A stretch of DNA of 64,000 bases from Streptomyces rapamycinicus NRRL 5491 (GCF_024298965.1 NZ_CP085193.1:6076001-6140000), one strand, 5' to 3'; positions 12,390 to 21,536 are shown, numbered from the stretch's first letter. Numbers and translations: made by a program. Notes: a model not told the origin generated them from the sequence alone.

Positions 12390-13532
12390 GTGGACACGAT
12401 CCTCGGTCCTCTTTATGACGTAGTTTCCTGGATCATCGTCCAGTTCCACTCGTTCTACAGCTTGATCTTCGATCGGGACAGTGGCTGGGCGTGGGGTCTG
12501 TCCATCGTTTCGCTGGTGGTGCTGATCCGGATCTGCCTGATCCCGCTCTTCGTGAAGCAGATCAAGTCGACGCGGAACATGCAGGCGCTCCAGCCCAGGA
12601 TGAAGGCGATCCAGGAGCGCTACAAGAGTGACAAGCAGCGCCAGTCCGAAGAGATGATGAAGCTCTACAAGGAGACGGGTACCAACCCGCTCTCGAGCTG
12701 TCTGCCGATCCTCGCGCAGTCGCCGTTCTTCATCTCGCTGTACCAGGTGCTCAACCACATCGCGAACAACAAGACGGTCGGTGTCATCGACCAGTCGCTG
12801 CTGGACAGCGCCCGTAACGCCCATATCTTCGGCGCTCCGCTGTCGGTGAAGTTCATGGACTCGGCCTCGAAGGTCGAATCCCTCGGCGCCTCGCTGACCG
12901 ACGTCCGCGTCGTGACCATCACCATGATCGTCCTGATGTCGGCCTCGCAGTTCTTCACCCAGCGCCAGCTGATGACCAAGAACGTCGACCTCACGGTGAA
13001 GACGCCGTTCATGCAGCAGCAGAAGATGCTGATGTACGTCTTCCCGATCATGTTCGCCGTCTTCGGCATCAACTTCCCCGTCGGTGTCCTCGTCTACTGG
13101 CTGACCACCAACGTCTGGACCATGGGCCAGCAGATGTTCGTCATCCGCCGGAACCCGACCCCGGGCAGCGTGGCCTTCAAGGCCCGCCAGGAGCGGCTGC
13201 GGGCCAGCGGCAAGCTGAAGGAGGAGCCGGCCGAGGTCGCCGCGAAGGAGGCGGCCGAGACGGCGCGCGCCAACCGCCAGCAGCCCAAGCGCCAGACCAA
13301 GGCGAAGCGCTCCACGACCGGCCACAGCAAGGCCAGCTCGCAGCCGAGTTCCTCGGTCTCCATGGAGAAGTCCACCGAGGACAAGCCCGCCGAGAAGCCG
13401 GGACCGGGGCAGAAGAAGGGCGCGCAGGGCGGCAAGCCGGCCGGCGGCGGCTCGGCTTCCGGCTCCTCCCGTGGCTCGAAGTCCGGCCAGCGCAAGGGCC
13501 AGCAGCGCCCCAAGCACCCGTCCAAGAAGTAA
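12390..13532 (+). CDS. yidC: Membrane protein insertase YidC
   Basis: Oxa1/YidC-family insertase, 380 aa, that inserts proteins into the cytoplasmic membrane with or without SecYEG. The first membrane segment is at about 30-50, with further helices around 100-125, 175-195 and 215-245. Conserved parts include [15 protein letters not shown] and [18 protein letters not shown]. The last 110 residues are a Lys/Gly/Ser-rich cytoplasmic tail that probably contacts ribosomes. GTG start at 12390 after AAGGAG. It sits in the rpmH-rnpA-yidD-yidC-jag run. Confidence 0.95.
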   Translation: MDTILGPLYDVVSWIIVQFHSFYSLIFDRDSGWAWGLSIVSLVVLIRICLIPLFVKQIKSTRNMQALQPRMKAIQERYKSDKQRQSEEMMKLYKETGTNPLSSCLPILAQSPFFISLYQVLNHIANNKTVGVIDQSLLDSARNAHIFGAPLSVKFMDSASKVESLGASLTDVRVVTITMIVLMSASQFFTQRQLMTKNVDLTVKTPFMQQQKMLMYVFPIMFAVFGINFPVGVLVYWLTTNVWTMGQQMFVIRRNPTPGSVAFKARQERLRASGKLKEEPAEVAAKEAAETARANRQQPKRQTKAKRSTTGHSKASSQPSSSVSMEKSTEDKPAEKPGPGQKKGAQGGKPAGGGSASGSSRGSKSGQRKGQQRPKHPSKK

Positions 13533-13547
13533 CGAAGGAGTCCATCC

Positions 13548-14057
13548 GTGACGGAAGGCACCACCCCGGCAGCCGAGGGTGTCGACACCCTGACCCGCCT
13601 TGAGCAGGAAGGGGAGATCGCGGCCGACTACCTCGAGGGGCTGCTGGACATCGCGGACCTCGACGGCGACATCGACATGGACGTCGAGGCCGATCGCGCC
13701 GCGGTGTCGATCATCAGCGACTCGACCAGCCGTGATCTGCAGAAGCTGGTCGGCCGCGATGGCGAGGTGCTGGAGGCCCTTCAGGAGCTGACCCGCCTCG
13801 CGGTGCACCGGGAGACCGGCGACCGCAGCCGGCTGATGCTCGACATCGCCGGATACCGGGCCCGTAAGCGTGCCGAGCTGACCGAGCTGGGCACCAAAGC
13901 GGCCGAGGAGGCGAAGGGCACCGGGCAGCCGGTGAAGCTCAAGGCGATGACGCCCTTCGAGCGGAAGGTGGTGCACGACGCCGTGGCCGCCGCCGGGCTG
14001 CGCAGCGAGTCCGAGGGCGAGGAGCCCCAGCGCTGCGTGGTCGTGCTTCCGGTCTGA
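13548..14057 (+). CDS. jag: Jag/KhpB-type KH-R3H RNA-binding protein
   Basis: RNA-binding protein of 169 aa. The KH-like part covers about residues 40-100 (LVGRDGEVLEALQELTRLAVHR) and the R3H part about 130-165 (MTPFERKVVHDAVAAAG); the N-terminal Jag-N domain of Firmicutes is absent, as is usual in actinobacteria. GTG start at 13548, 15 bp after yidC. Relatives bind small RNAs and mRNAs and affect cell division; its role here is inferred. Confidence 0.88.
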   Translation: MTEGTTPAAEGVDTLTRLEQEGEIAADYLEGLLDIADLDGDIDMDVEADRAAVSIISDSTSRDLQKLVGRDGEVLEALQELTRLAVHRETGDRSRLMLDIAGYRARKRAELTELGTKAAEEAKGTGQPVKLKAMTPFERKVVHDAVAAAGLRSESEGEEPQRCVVVLPV

Positions 14058-14081
14058 AGCGGTTCCGTCTCGTGATCCACA

Positions 14082-14109
14082 CGGCCCCGTCTGCACGCAG
14101 ACGGGGCCG
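14082..14109 (+). terminator. Terminator after jag
   Basis: GC-rich hairpin: 12-bp stem (14082-14093 with 14098-14109) around a 4-base loop, in the jag-rsmG gap and followed by AATCTTGT. It probably ends the rpmH-to-jag transcript. Confidence 0.7.
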
Positions 14110-14168
14110 AATCTTGTCAGCCTTACATCATCGTTCAGCAGAGTGTTCGGTACGGAAGGACGGTCCCC

Positions 14169-14882
14169 GTGACGGAAGCAGCGGAGCTCCCCCCGGCGCC
14201 CCCCGAGGCAAGGGACGTATTCGGTGACCGTTTCCCGGAGGCCGTCCGCTACGGCGAGCTGCTGGCGGATGTGGGAGTGACCCGCGGGCTGATCGGCCCG
14301 CGGGAGGTGCCGCGGCTGTGGGAGCGGCATCTGCTGAACTGCGCGGTGCTCTCCGAAGTGGTGCCCGAGGGGGTCACCGTCTGCGATGTGGGCTCGGGGG
14401 CCGGGCTCCCCGGTATCCCGCTCGCCCTGACCCGTCCCGATCTCCGGATCACGCTGCTGGAGCCCCTGCTGCGCCGGACGAACTTTCTGCGGGAAGTGGT
14501 GGAGCTGCTGGGGCTGGAGCATGTGACGGTGGTGCGCGGCCGCGCCGAGGAGGTCCTCGGGAAGCTGACCCCGATGCATGTGGTGACGGCACGGGCGGTG
14601 GCCCCGCTGGACCGGCTGGCCGGCTGGGGGGTTCCGCTGCTGCGCCCGTACGGCGAGATGCTGCTGCTGAAGGGTGACACCGCCGAGGAGGAGCTGAAGC
14701 AGGCCCGGGCGGCGCTGGGCAAGCTGGGCGTGGTGGGGACCTCGGTGCTGCATGTCGGTGCGGGAGTGGTGGACCCGCCGTCCACGGTGGTGCGAGTCGA
14801 GGTCGGGGAGAGCCCCGGAGGTGTGCGCTTCGCGGCGAAGCGGGCCAAGGCCGCTCGCCGCTCGCCGCGCCGTCGACCATGA
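14169..14882 (+). CDS. rsmG: 16S rRNA (guanine-527-N7)-methyltransferase
   Basis: SAM-dependent methyltransferase of 237 aa that makes m7G527 in 16S rRNA; loss gives low-level streptomycin resistance in relatives. The SAM motif is VCDVGSGAGLPGIPLA (about residues 74-89). RLWERHLLNCAVLSE upstream is the RsmG signature, and the basic C-terminus AKRAKAARRSPRRRP is usual in Streptomyces. GTG start at 14169 with GGAAGGA upstream. Located between jag and parA as expected. Confidence 0.93.
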   Translation: MTEAAELPPAPPEARDVFGDRFPEAVRYGELLADVGVTRGLIGPREVPRLWERHLLNCAVLSEVVPEGVTVCDVGSGAGLPGIPLALTRPDLRITLLEPLLRRTNFLREVVELLGLEHVTVVRGRAEEVLGKLTPMHVVTARAVAPLDRLAGWGVPLLRPYGEMLLLKGDTAEEELKQARAALGKLGVVGTSVLHVGAGVVDPPSTVVRVEVGESPGGVRFAAKRAKAARRSPRRRP

Positions 14883-15156
14883 ATCAGGAGCATTGCTCCA
14901 TACAAGCTGGCAAAACTACGCATACCGGAGTGTCGCGACCCATCGACGAGCCCTCCCGTGCATCGTGTTTCACGTGAAACGTCGCTCCCTGCTGCATGGA
15001 ATCATCAGTCGCGGTCGTGCGGCGGCCTTGCCCCGCGACCGCCGACCCCGTATGAACGTGGATTCATCCACAGGAGAAGGGGCCTCGCTGGTTCACGACC
15101 CCAAAAGCATGGCAGGCTCTGCTTATTGCGAGCCTGATGTCGAGGAGAGTGAATCC
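14883..15156 (+). promoter_or_regulatory. rsmG-parA spacer with parS and parA leader
   Basis: The spacer has clearly lower third-position GC in the parA frame than the gene that follows, so I read it as non-coding. It holds one perfect parS (14967-14980) and a single DnaA-box-like TCATCCACA (15064-15072). A GAGGAG ribosome site at 15142-15147 serves the proposed parA TTG start. The parA promoter should be here; no single -35/-10 pair stands out. Confidence 0.5.
14967..14980. repeat. parS site 1
   Basis: Perfect palindrome GTTTCACGTGAAAC, the ParB-binding centromere site of Streptomyces, in the rsmG-parA spacer. Confidence 0.95.
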
Positions 15157-16197
15157 TTGCGGTCCGACGCCAACATCGCGGGGCCGATGACCGATCCGGT
15201 CCCCGGCCCCCGTACTGAATCGCCGGGGGAGGATGTTTCACGTGAAACGCCGCCTCCGATGGACGACACCCCTATCGGCCGTGCCGCTCAGCTGGCCGTC
15301 GAAGCCCTGGGCCGCGCCGGTGAGGGGTTGCCCAGGCCGGAGCAGACCCGGGTGATGGTGGTCGCCAACCAGAAGGGCGGGGTCGGGAAGACCACGACCA
15401 CGGTCAATCTGGCTGCCTCGCTCGCCCTGCACGGTGGTCGCGTGCTGGTGATCGATCTCGACCCACAGGGCAATGCCTCAACGGCGCTGGGGATCGACCA
15501 CCATGCCGAGGTTCCATCGATCTATGACGTGCTGGTCGACAGCAAGCCGTTGTCCGATGTGGTGCAGCCGGTCCCGGATGTGGAGGGCCTCTTCTGCGCT
15601 CCGGCCACGATCGATCTCGCCGGTGCCGAAATCGAGTTGGTCTCCCTGGTGGCCAGGGAGAGCCGGCTTGAGCGGGCCATCGAGGCGTACGAGCAGCCGC
15701 TGGACTACATCCTGATCGACTGCCCGCCCTCGCTTGGCCTGCTGACGGTCAATGCGCTGGTGGCCGGCGCGGAAGTGCTGATCCCGATCCAGTGCGAGTA
15801 CTACGCACTGGAGGGGCTGGGGCAGCTGCTGCGGAATGTGGATCTGGTGCGGGGCCATCTCAACCCCAAGCTCCATGTCTCCACGATCCTTCTCACCATG
15901 TACGACGGTCGCACCCGGCTGGCCTCCCAGGTCGCCGACGAGGTGCGGAGCCACTTCGGCGGTGAGGTGCTCCGGACGAGCATCCCACGATCGGTGCGCA
16001 TCTCCGAGGCCCCCAGTTATGGGCAGACCGTCCTCACCTATGACCCGGGGTCGAGTGGGGCGCTCTCCTATCTGGAGGCGGCCCGTGAGATCGCCCTCAG
16101 AGGTGTCGGTGTGCACTACGAAGCCCAGCACGTCCATGCCTTGCCCGAGCTCAGCCAGCACGACCAGCACAGCAGCATGCAGGAGGGGATTCAGTGA
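15157..16197 (+). CDS. parA: Chromosome partitioning ATPase ParA
   Basis: Deviant-Walker ParA ATPase, 346 aa, which works with ParB at parS to segregate chromosomes during sporulation. Walker A is KGGVGKTT, followed by [22 protein letters not shown] prefer the TTG at 15157 (LRSDANIAG): GAGGAG lies 9 bases upstream and the high G/C third position begins exactly there. In-frame ATGs at 15052 and 15187 are alternatives. The N-terminal 65 residues are disordered and contain VSRET, encoded by an embedded parS. It overlaps parB by four bases (GTGA). Confidence 0.93.
   Translation: MRSDANIAGPMTDPVPGPRTESPGEDVSRETPPPMDDTPIGRAAQLAVEALGRAGEGLPRPEQTRVMVVANQKGGVGKTTTTVNLAASLALHGGRVLVIDLDPQGNASTALGIDHHAEVPSIYDVLVDSKPLSDVVQPVPDVEGLFCAPATIDLAGAEIELVSLVARESRLERAIEAYEQPLDYILIDCPPSLGLLTVNALVAGAEVLIPIQCEYYALEGLGQLLRNVDLVRGHLNPKLHVSTILLTMYDGRTRLASQVADEVRSHFGGEVLRTSIPRSVRISEAPSYGQTVLTYDPGSSGALSYLEAAREIALRGVGVHYEAQHVHALPELSQHDQHSSMQEGIQ
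15235..15248. repeat. parS site 2 (inside parA)
   Basis: Perfect GTTTCACGTGAAAC inside the 5' part of parA, read in frame as VSRET within the disordered N-terminus. Confidence 0.93.
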
Positions 16198-17339
16198 GTG
16201 AGCGACGCAGAGGACTGGGCCGTGGGCTCGGTGCCCTGATCCCTCCCGCGCCGAAGGGGGCGGACAACGCCGCGTCCTCGGCGGGGGCGGGAACGGTCAC
16301 GACGACCGGGGCCACCACCTCACCGACCGCGGTCCCGGTGCTCACCCAGGAGCGCGGAGTGGCGGCGGCCAAGGTGGCCGGACTGGCCACGCACACCGTT
16401 CCACAGGAAACCGAGCCCGCGCCACGGGAGCAGGAGCCCGAGGCCGTCGCCCCGGAGGCGATGCCGGAGGAGGTGGCCGGGGCTCATTTCGCCGAGCTGC
16501 CGCTGGACTTCATCACCCCCAACCCGCGGCAGCCCCGTGAGGTTTTCGACGAGGACGCGCTGGCCGAACTGGTCACCTCGATCCAGGAGGTCGGTCTCCT
16601 CCAGCCCGTCGTCGTACGACAGTTGGCGCCGGAGCGCTATGAGCTCATCATGGGTGAGCGCCGCTGGCGGGCCTGTCGTGAGGCCGGGCTGGAGAAGATC
16701 CCCGCGATCGTCCGGGCCACCGATGACGAGAAGCTCCTCCTGGACGCGCTCCTGGAGAACCTCCACCGGGCCCAGCTGAACCCGCTGGAAGAGGCTGCGG
16801 CGTACGACCAGTTGCTGAAGGACTTCAACTGCACGCATGACGAGCTGGCCGACCGTATCGGGCGCTCGCGTCCGCAGGTCTCCAATACGCTGCGGCTGCT
16901 GAAGCTATCCCCGTCCGTGCAGCGCAGGGTGGCCGCCGGGGTTCTCTCCGCGGGCCATGCCCGGGCACTGCTCTCCGTGGACGACCCGGAGGAGCAGGAC
17001 CGGCTGGCCCATCGCATCGTCGCCGAGGGGCTCTCGGTGCGTGCGGTGGAGGAGATCGTCACCCTGATGGGGTCGCGCTCGGGCGGTACGACCAAGCCCA
17101 AGAGCCCGAGGGCGGGTGCACGGGTGTCCCCCGCGCTCACGGATCTGGCCTCACGTCTCTCCGATCGGTTCGAGACGCGGGTGAAGGTCGACCTCGGTCA
17201 GAAGAAGGGAAAGATCGTCGTCGAGTTCGCCTCAATAGAGGATCTCGAGCGGATCCTCGGCACGCTGGCCCCCGGTGAGGGGCCGGTGCTGGAGCAGCCG
17301 CTCTCCTCCGAGGACGGAGCGGTGGACGAGGACGAGTGA
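16194..17339 (+). CDS. parB: Chromosome partitioning protein ParB
   Basis: CTP-dependent parS-binding clamp, 381 aa. After the ParA-contacting start [18 protein letters not shown] and a linker of about 80 residues come the N-terminal CTPase domain ([31 protein letters not shown]) and the helix-turn-helix ([21 protein letters not shown]). A C-terminal dimerisation domain ends the protein. GTG at 16194 overlaps the parA stop. A strong terminator follows at 17384. Confidence 0.96.
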   Translation: MSERRRGLGRGLGALIPPAPKGADNAASSAGAGTVTTTGATTSPTAVPVLTQERGVAAAKVAGLATHTVPQETEPAPREQEPEAVAPEAMPEEVAGAHFAELPLDFITPNPRQPREVFDEDALAELVTSIQEVGLLQPVVVRQLAPERYELIMGERRWRACREAGLEKIPAIVRATDDEKLLLDALLENLHRAQLNPLEEAAAYDQLLKDFNCTHDELADRIGRSRPQVSNTLRLLKLSPSVQRRVAAGVLSAGHARALLSVDDPEEQDRLAHRIVAEGLSVRAVEEIVTLMGSRSGGTTKPKSPRAGARVSPALTDLASRLSDRFETRVKVDLGQKKGKIVVEFASIEDLERILGTLAPGEGPVLEQPLSSEDGAVDEDE

Positions 17340-17383
17340 GGCGCTGCCCGTGCGGTTCAGGCCGTACGGAAGGGCAGCGCGGG

Positions 17384-17420
17384 GCGGGTCGCGTTCCGAC
17401 ATGGTCGGAACGCGACCCGC
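17384..17420 (+). terminator. parAB terminator
   Basis: Perfect 17-bp inverted repeat (17384-17400 with 17404-17420) and a 3-base loop, 44 bp after the parB stop. The remaining spacer to 17520 shows nothing else. Confidence 0.8.
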
Positions 17421-17520
17421 TGTTTGCCCAAGGGCGGTATCGGTGCAATCTCGGCACGGATACGATGCGGTCAGATAGGGCGGATCCATGTGGAGGCGCC
17501 GCATGTGGAGGGCAGGGCCA

Positions 17521-17777
17521 TGCGATCGGTGAGCCGCACCGGACTGTTGGCCACAGGATTGGGCCTGGGAGCTGTCGGCGGTTTCGTCGGCAGTCTGCTC
17601 AGGGAGCGTAGTGCGCTGTCAGCCGCCCGTGGCGCGGCTGGCCACGGAAGTGAAGGACTGGCTTCATGGGGCGTCGGCTCGTACCGCTCACGTTGGACAA
17701 CCTCCCGGACATCCCCAAGCGCTGCCGCGCCTGTGTCTTCTGGGAGCTCGATCCGGTCAGCGGCGAAGCAGCCGTAA
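17521..17777 (+). CDS. Possible small membrane protein overlapping the GNAT gene
   Basis: Open frame of 85 codons beginning MRSVSRTGLLATGLGLGAVG. The first 30 residues form a convincing glycine-rich transmembrane helix followed by charged residues. Third-position GC is only moderate. The last 110 bases overlap the acetyltransferase gene in another frame, where the reading turns Ser/Ala-rich and less protein-like. It could be a real short anchor, a gene whose stop has been lost, or chance. I do not recognise it. Confidence 0.3.
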
Positions 17778-18283
17778 GGGCCGGCCGGCCGGAGCTGGAG
17801 AAAGAGGCATGGATCTCTGCCGTTCTGCTGGAGTGGGGATCCTGCGGCCGAGTCGTCTATGTCGATGAGGTTCCGGTGGGCTTTGTGCTGTACGCGCCTC
17901 CGGCGTATGTACCGCGCTCCACGGCCTTCCCGACCAGTCCGGTCGCGGCGGATGCCGTCCAGCTGATGACGGCATGGCTGATGCCCGGATACCAGGGGCA
18001 GGGGCTGGGCCGGGTGATGGTGCAGACCGTCGCCAAGGATCTGATCCGCCGCGGCTTCAAGGCGGTGGAGGCGTTCGGGGACGCCACCTGGAAGGAACCG
18101 GCGTGTGTGCTCCCCGCCGAACATCTGCTGGCCGTGGGCTTCAAGACCGTACGGCCGCATCCGCGCTATCCCCGGCTGAGGCTGGAGCTGAGGACGACGA
18201 TCTCCTGGAAGGAGGATGTCGAGCTGGCCCTGGACCGGCTGCTCGGCGCCGTCCAGAAGGAGCCCGCGCTTCGGCCGCTGTAG
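17666..18283 (+). CDS. GNAT-family N-acetyltransferase
   Basis: 205-aa protein with the GNAT fold. The acetyl-CoA loop is in MPGYQGQGLGRVMVQTVAKDL (Q-x-x-G-x-G/A, quoted in part), followed by a beta-bulge strand and VLPAEHLLAVGFKTVR. The ATG at 17666 has GTGAAGGA upstream. It is the usual gene between parB and trxA in Streptomyces. The acceptor is unknown; the conserved place near parAB suggests a housekeeping role but no more. Confidence 0.8.
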   Translation: MGRRLVPLTLDNLPDIPKRCRACVFWELDPVSGEAAVRAGRPELEKEAWISAVLLEWGSCGRVVYVDEVPVGFVLYAPPAYVPRSTAFPTSPVAADAVQLMTAWLMPGYQGQGLGRVMVQTVAKDLIRRGFKAVEAFGDATWKEPACVLPAEHLLAVGFKTVRPHPRYPRLRLELRTTISWKEDVELALDRLLGAVQKEPALRPL

Positions 18284-18286
18284 CGG

Positions 18287-18300
18287 GTTCCACGTGAAAC
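18287..18300. repeat. parS site 3 (one mismatch)
   Basis: GTTCCACGTGAAAC, one base from the perfect site, starting 4 bases after the GNAT stop and abutting the terminator hairpin. Confidence 0.8.
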
Positions 18301-18335
18301 ACGAAGGGGCTGCCCCGATGGGCAGCCCCTTCGTG
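18300..18335. terminator. Bidirectional terminator between GNAT and trxA
   Basis: Perfect 16-bp stem (18300-18315 with 18320-18335) and a 4-base loop between two convergent genes. It can stop transcription from both sides. Confidence 0.8.
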
Positions 18336-18359
18336 TATGAGGGCGAGGCGTGGTGCAGC

Positions 18360-18689
18360 TCAGCCGATGAAGTCGGCCAGGTCGCGCTCGATGGCGGCCT
18401 TGGGCTTGGCGCCGACGATGGTCTTGGCGACCTCGCCGCTCTGGTAGACATTGAGCGTCGGGATGGACATCACGCCGTACTTGGCGGCCGTCGCCGGGTT
18501 CTCGTCGATGTTGAGCTTGGCGATGACGATCTTGTCGGGGTGCTCGGCCGCGATGGCCTCCAGGGAGGGGGCGATCTGGCGGCACGGACCGCACCAGGCG
18601 GCCCAGAAGTCGACGAGTACCGGCTTGTCGCTCTTGAGGACCTTCTCCTCGAAGTCGGCGTCCGTCACGGTGACCGTGGCACCGGCCAT
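18360..18689 (-). CDS. trxA: Thioredoxin
   Basis: Classical thioredoxin, 109 aa, with the WCGPC active site (Cys33, Cys36) and the cis-Pro motif MSIPT. It reduces protein disulfides using electrons from TrxB. AAGGAG precedes the ATG. It lies 42 bp downstream of trxB and probably shares its SigR promoter. Confidence 0.96.
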   Translation of the reverse strand: MAGATVTVTDADFEEKVLKSDKPVLVDFWAAWCGPCRQIAPSLEAIAAEHPDKIVIAKLNIDENPATAAKYGVMSIPTLNVYQSGEVAKTIVGAKPKAAIERDLADFIG

Positions 18690-18731
18690 GGCAATCTCCT
18701 TAGTGAGTTGGTGCAGAGGTGGGAAGCGGAG

Positions 18732-19682
18732 TCAGACGGTGGCGTCGCCTTGGCCGAGCGAGGCGAGGTACCGCTCGGCGTCCAGTGCCGCCGAGCAACC
18801 GGTGCCGGCCGCGGTGATCGCCTGACGGTAGGTGTGGTCCACGACATCGCCGGCGGCGAAGACACCGGGCAGGTTGGTCCGGGTGGTGGGCGCGTCCACC
18901 TTCAGGTACCCGTCGTCGTCCAGGCCCAGCTGGCCCTTGAACAGCTCGGTGCGCGGGTCGTGGCCGATCGCGATGAACAGCCCGGTGACCGGCAGCTCGG
19001 AGGTCTCGTCCTTCTTGACGTCGCGGATCGTGAGACCGGAGAGCTTGCCGTCGCCGTGGATCTCCTCGACCAGGCTGTCCCAGATGAACGAGATCTTCGG
19101 GTCGGCGAAGGCCCGCTCCTGCATCGCCTTGCTGGCGCGCAGGGTGTCCCGGCGGTGGACCACCGTGACCGACTTGGCGAACCGCGACAGGAAGGTCGCC
19201 TCCTCCAGGGCTGTGTCACCGCCACCGATGACGGCGATGTCCTGGTCCTTGAAGAAGAACCCGTCACAGGTGGCACACCAGGAGACACCGCGGCCGGAGA
19301 GCTCGTCCTCGCGCGGCAGCCCCAGCTTGCGGTGCTGAGAGCCGGTGGCCACGATGACGGTCTTGGCACGGTGGACCGTACCGGCGGAGTCGGTGACGGT
19401 CTTGATCTGCTCACTGAGGTCGACCGCGGCCACGTCGTCCGGAATGAGCTCGGCGCCGAAGCGCTCCGCCTGGGCCCGCATGTTGTCCATCAGGTCGGGG
19501 CCCATGATCCCGTCCCGAAAGCCCGGGAAGTTCTCCACATCGGTGGTGTTCATCAGGGCGCCACCCGCGGTCACGGAGCCTTCGAAGACCAGCGGCTTCA
19601 AGGAAGCGCGGGCGGTGTAGAGCGCGGCCGTATAGCCCGCGGGCCCGGAACCGATGATGATCACGTTGCGGACGTCGCTCAC
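18732..19682 (-). CDS. trxB: Thioredoxin reductase
   Basis: NADPH-dependent flavoprotein, 316 aa, that reduces thioredoxin. FAD-binding GSGPAG is at residues 11-16, the redox-active CATC at 136-139, and the NADPH loop reads [12 protein letters not shown]. The C-terminal FAD motif [16 protein letters not shown] is present. The start is GTG at 19682. trxA follows in the same operon. A SigR-type promoter lies about 90 bases upstream. Confidence 0.96.
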   Translation of the reverse strand: MSDVRNVIIIGSGPAGYTAALYTARASLKPLVFEGSVTAGGALMNTTDVENFPGFRDGIMGPDLMDNMRAQAERFGAELIPDDVAAVDLSEQIKTVTDSAGTVHRAKTVIVATGSQHRKLGLPREDELSGRGVSWCATCDGFFFKDQDIAVIGGGDTALEEATFLSRFAKSVTVVHRRDTLRASKAMQERAFADPKISFIWDSLVEEIHGDGKLSGLTIRDVKKDETSELPVTGLFIAIGHDPRTELFKGQLGLDDDGYLKVDAPTTRTNLPGVFAAGDVVDHTYRQAITAAGTGCSAALDAERYLASLGQGDATV

Positions 19683-19769
19683 GGATGTCTTCCTTGTCTC
19701 TGCCGACTGCCGGACTGCTGACTGGGCGGGCGGCTCCGGGTCCTCCGGAATTCCGCTGCCACCCCACCC

Positions 19770-19796
19770 AACGGATCCTACGGGTCAGGCATTCCC
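19770..19796 (-). promoter_or_regulatory. SigR-type promoter of trxBA
   Basis: Minus-strand GGGAAT (plus bases 19791-19796), exactly 18 bp, then GTT (19770-19772). This is the consensus recognised by SigR, the thiol-oxidative-stress sigma factor that drives trxBA in S. coelicolor. Confidence 0.75.
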
Positions 19797-19833
19797 GAGC
19801 GCTGTCAGGCAGGGCCCCGGTGTGCGGTGTGCC

Positions 19834-20814
19834 TCAGCGCCGCGGGTAGGTCCGGGTCACCAGGAGCTCCCCGGGAGTCGTCGGGGACGCCGAGACGCAG
19901 GACGCGTCGATCACGAAGGCATCGACGCGCGAGCTGTCGGAGGGGTGCGGGAGGACGACGATATAGGCGCTCTGGCCGTCGTAGATGTCCTGCTGTGCCG
20001 CGAGAGCCGGTTCCTTGCGGCCGGTGCCGCTCTGTACGCAGGAGGGCACCTCAGGGTCGTCATCGGCTCGCAGCGGCACATCGGGTGAGTTGCCCTGCCC
20101 GGTGACACCGTTCGACGCGGTGGACTTCCGGTCGGCGAGCAGTTCGTGCACGCGGTCCTTGAGCGTGCCCGAGGAGAGGGTGGAGTTCCCGGTGGAGCTC
20201 TGGCTGGCGTGCGCCTGGGTGTCGCTGTCGCTGGGATCGCCGGAGGAGCCGCCCTGGAGGAAGAAGGACCCGATGCCGATCACCGCCGCGGCGCATGCGC
20301 CGCCGAGGACGGCCTTGCGCCAGCGCCGGGCGCGGCCGGGGCGGGTGCCGGGTCCGGTGGTTCCTCGTCCTGGCCCAGTGGCCCCACGCGGACGCCCGGC
20401 GGGCCGGTCCGCCGCGATGGACGGCTTGGCCGTGGGCTCCACGGTGTCGGAGCCGGGGTCGCTGGAGGCGTCATCGGCCGTTTCACGTGAAACAGGCGGG
20501 TGCGCGGCGTCCGGATCCGGAGTTTCACGTGAAACATCGGCCACGCGCTCGGGCGCGGTCGCGTCGAGGAGCGCTTCGGCGGCCAGTGCCGCGTCGATGC
20601 GGCCCGCGACATCGGCGGGCATCCGTACCGGCCCCGGGAGGGTTCCGAGCAGGGAGCGGATCTCGTCCAGGGACTCCCATACGTCCGCACACAGCACGCA
20701 GCTCGAGAGGTGAGTGCGCACATCGACGGCGCGGGACGGAGAGAGCAGACCCTCGGTGAGTGCGGAGATCTCCGCGACTTCAGGGTGCTCTTCCGTGTCC
20801 GTCGAGGATGTCAC
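19834..20814 (-). CDS. Membrane anti-sigma factor with embedded parS sites
   Basis: 326-aa protein whose N-terminal 90 residues carry a zinc-type anti-sigma motif (HLSSCVLC). A disordered Pro/Gly/Arg linker follows, then one membrane helix (AVLGGACAAAVIGIGSFFLQ, about 170-190) and an extracytoplasmic domain. The GTG start overlaps the stop of the ECF sigma gene (GTGA), so the two are coupled and it probably holds that sigma factor inactive. Two perfect parS sites lie in the linker and are read as VSRET. The extracytoplasmic part may be the sensor. Confidence 0.85.
   Translation of the reverse strand: MTSSTDTEEHPEVAEISALTEGLLSPSRAVDVRTHLSSCVLCADVWESLDEIRSLLGTLPGPVRMPADVAGRIDAALAAEALLDATAPERVADVSRETPDPDAAHPPVSRETADDASSDPGSDTVEPTAKPSIAADRPAGRPRGATGPGRGTTGPGTRPGRARRWRKAVLGGACAAAVIGIGSFFLQGGSSGDPSDSDTQAHASQSSTGNSTLSSGTLKDRVHELLADRKSTASNGVTGQGNSPDVPLRADDDPEVPSCVQSGTGRKEPALAAQQDIYDGQSAYIVVLPHPSDSSRVDAFVIDASCVSASPTTPGELLVTRTYPRR
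20480..20493. repeat. parS site 4 (inside anti-sigma gene)
   Basis: Perfect GTTTCACGTGAAAC, read on the minus strand as VSRET. Confidence 0.95.
20522..20535. repeat. parS site 5 (inside anti-sigma gene)
   Basis: Perfect GTTTCACGTGAAAC, 42 bp (14 codons) from site 4 and in the same reading frame, again VSRET. Confidence 0.95.
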
Positions 20815-21500
20815 GCTCGCCCACCTCCGCCCTTCACGGCATCTGTGTCGTTCGGTCCTGCCGTCGGTGGGACGGACGTCCCCTGCGTCCGGTTCCTTCC
20901 CATGCTCGAGGGTGAGCTACCCCTCCCACTGGGGTGGAGATGTGAGAGGAGGGGCAGCAGTCGTGCGCGGCCCCGGGCGCAGCGGCTCTTCACGGTTCCG
21001 GTGGGAACGTCCAGTACCTTCGCCGCCTCCGCGACGGGGTAGCCCTGCATATCGACCAGCACCAGGGCCGCGCGCTGCTCGGGAGGGAGGGTGCGCAGCG
21101 CCTGGAGGAGTTCGCGGTGGAGATCACCACGTTCGGCGGGGGCGGCGGCCGACTCATGGGGTTCCAGGAGTTGCTCGAGCCGCTCGGTGTCGTCGACGGG
21201 GGAGGTGCGACGGGAGGCGGCCTTGCGGGCCCGGTCCAGACAGGCGTTGACCGTGATGCGGTGCAGCCAGGTGGTCACGGCGGACTGGCCCCGGAACGTG
21301 TGGGCGGCGCGATAGGCGGAGACGAGCGCGTCCTGGACCGCGTCGGCCGCTTCCTCGCGGTCGCCGAGCGTGCGCAGCGCCACCGCCCAGAGTCTGTCGC
21401 GGTGGCGCCGCACTATTTCGCTGAAGGCGTCCGGGTCGCCGTCGACGTGCCGGGCGAGGAGCTCGCCGTCGCTCGCTCCGCCGATGGTGGCGTCGTCCAA
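20811..21500 (-). CDS. sigM: ECF sigma factor, SigM-like
   Basis: Extracytoplasmic-function sigma factor, 229 aa. Region 2 includes LWAVALRTLGDREEAADAVQ and TTWLHRITVNACLD; region 4 has LPPEQRAALVLVDMQGYP and a helix-turn-helix VAEAAKVLDVPTGTVKSR. A Ser/Pro/Gly-rich tail follows. The start is TTG at 21500, preceded by AGGGGAGGGG. The neighbours (anti-sigma, trxB-trxA, MurJ, DUF6049, CCA enzyme) match the mycobacterial sigM locus, which is the reason for the symbol. Confidence 0.85.
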   Translation of the reverse strand: MDDATIGGASDGELLARHVDGDPDAFSEIVRRHRDRLWAVALRTLGDREEAADAVQDALVSAYRAAHTFRGQSAVTTWLHRITVNACLDRARKAASRRTSPVDDTERLEQLLEPHESAAAPAERGDLHRELLQALRTLPPEQRAALVLVDMQGYPVAEAAKVLDVPTGTVKSRCARGRARLLPLLSHLHPSGRGSSPSSMGRNRTQGTSVPPTAGPNDTDAVKGGGGRA

Positions 21501-21536
21501 CGTTGAGCCCCTCCCCTCTCGGCCGACCGTAGAGGG

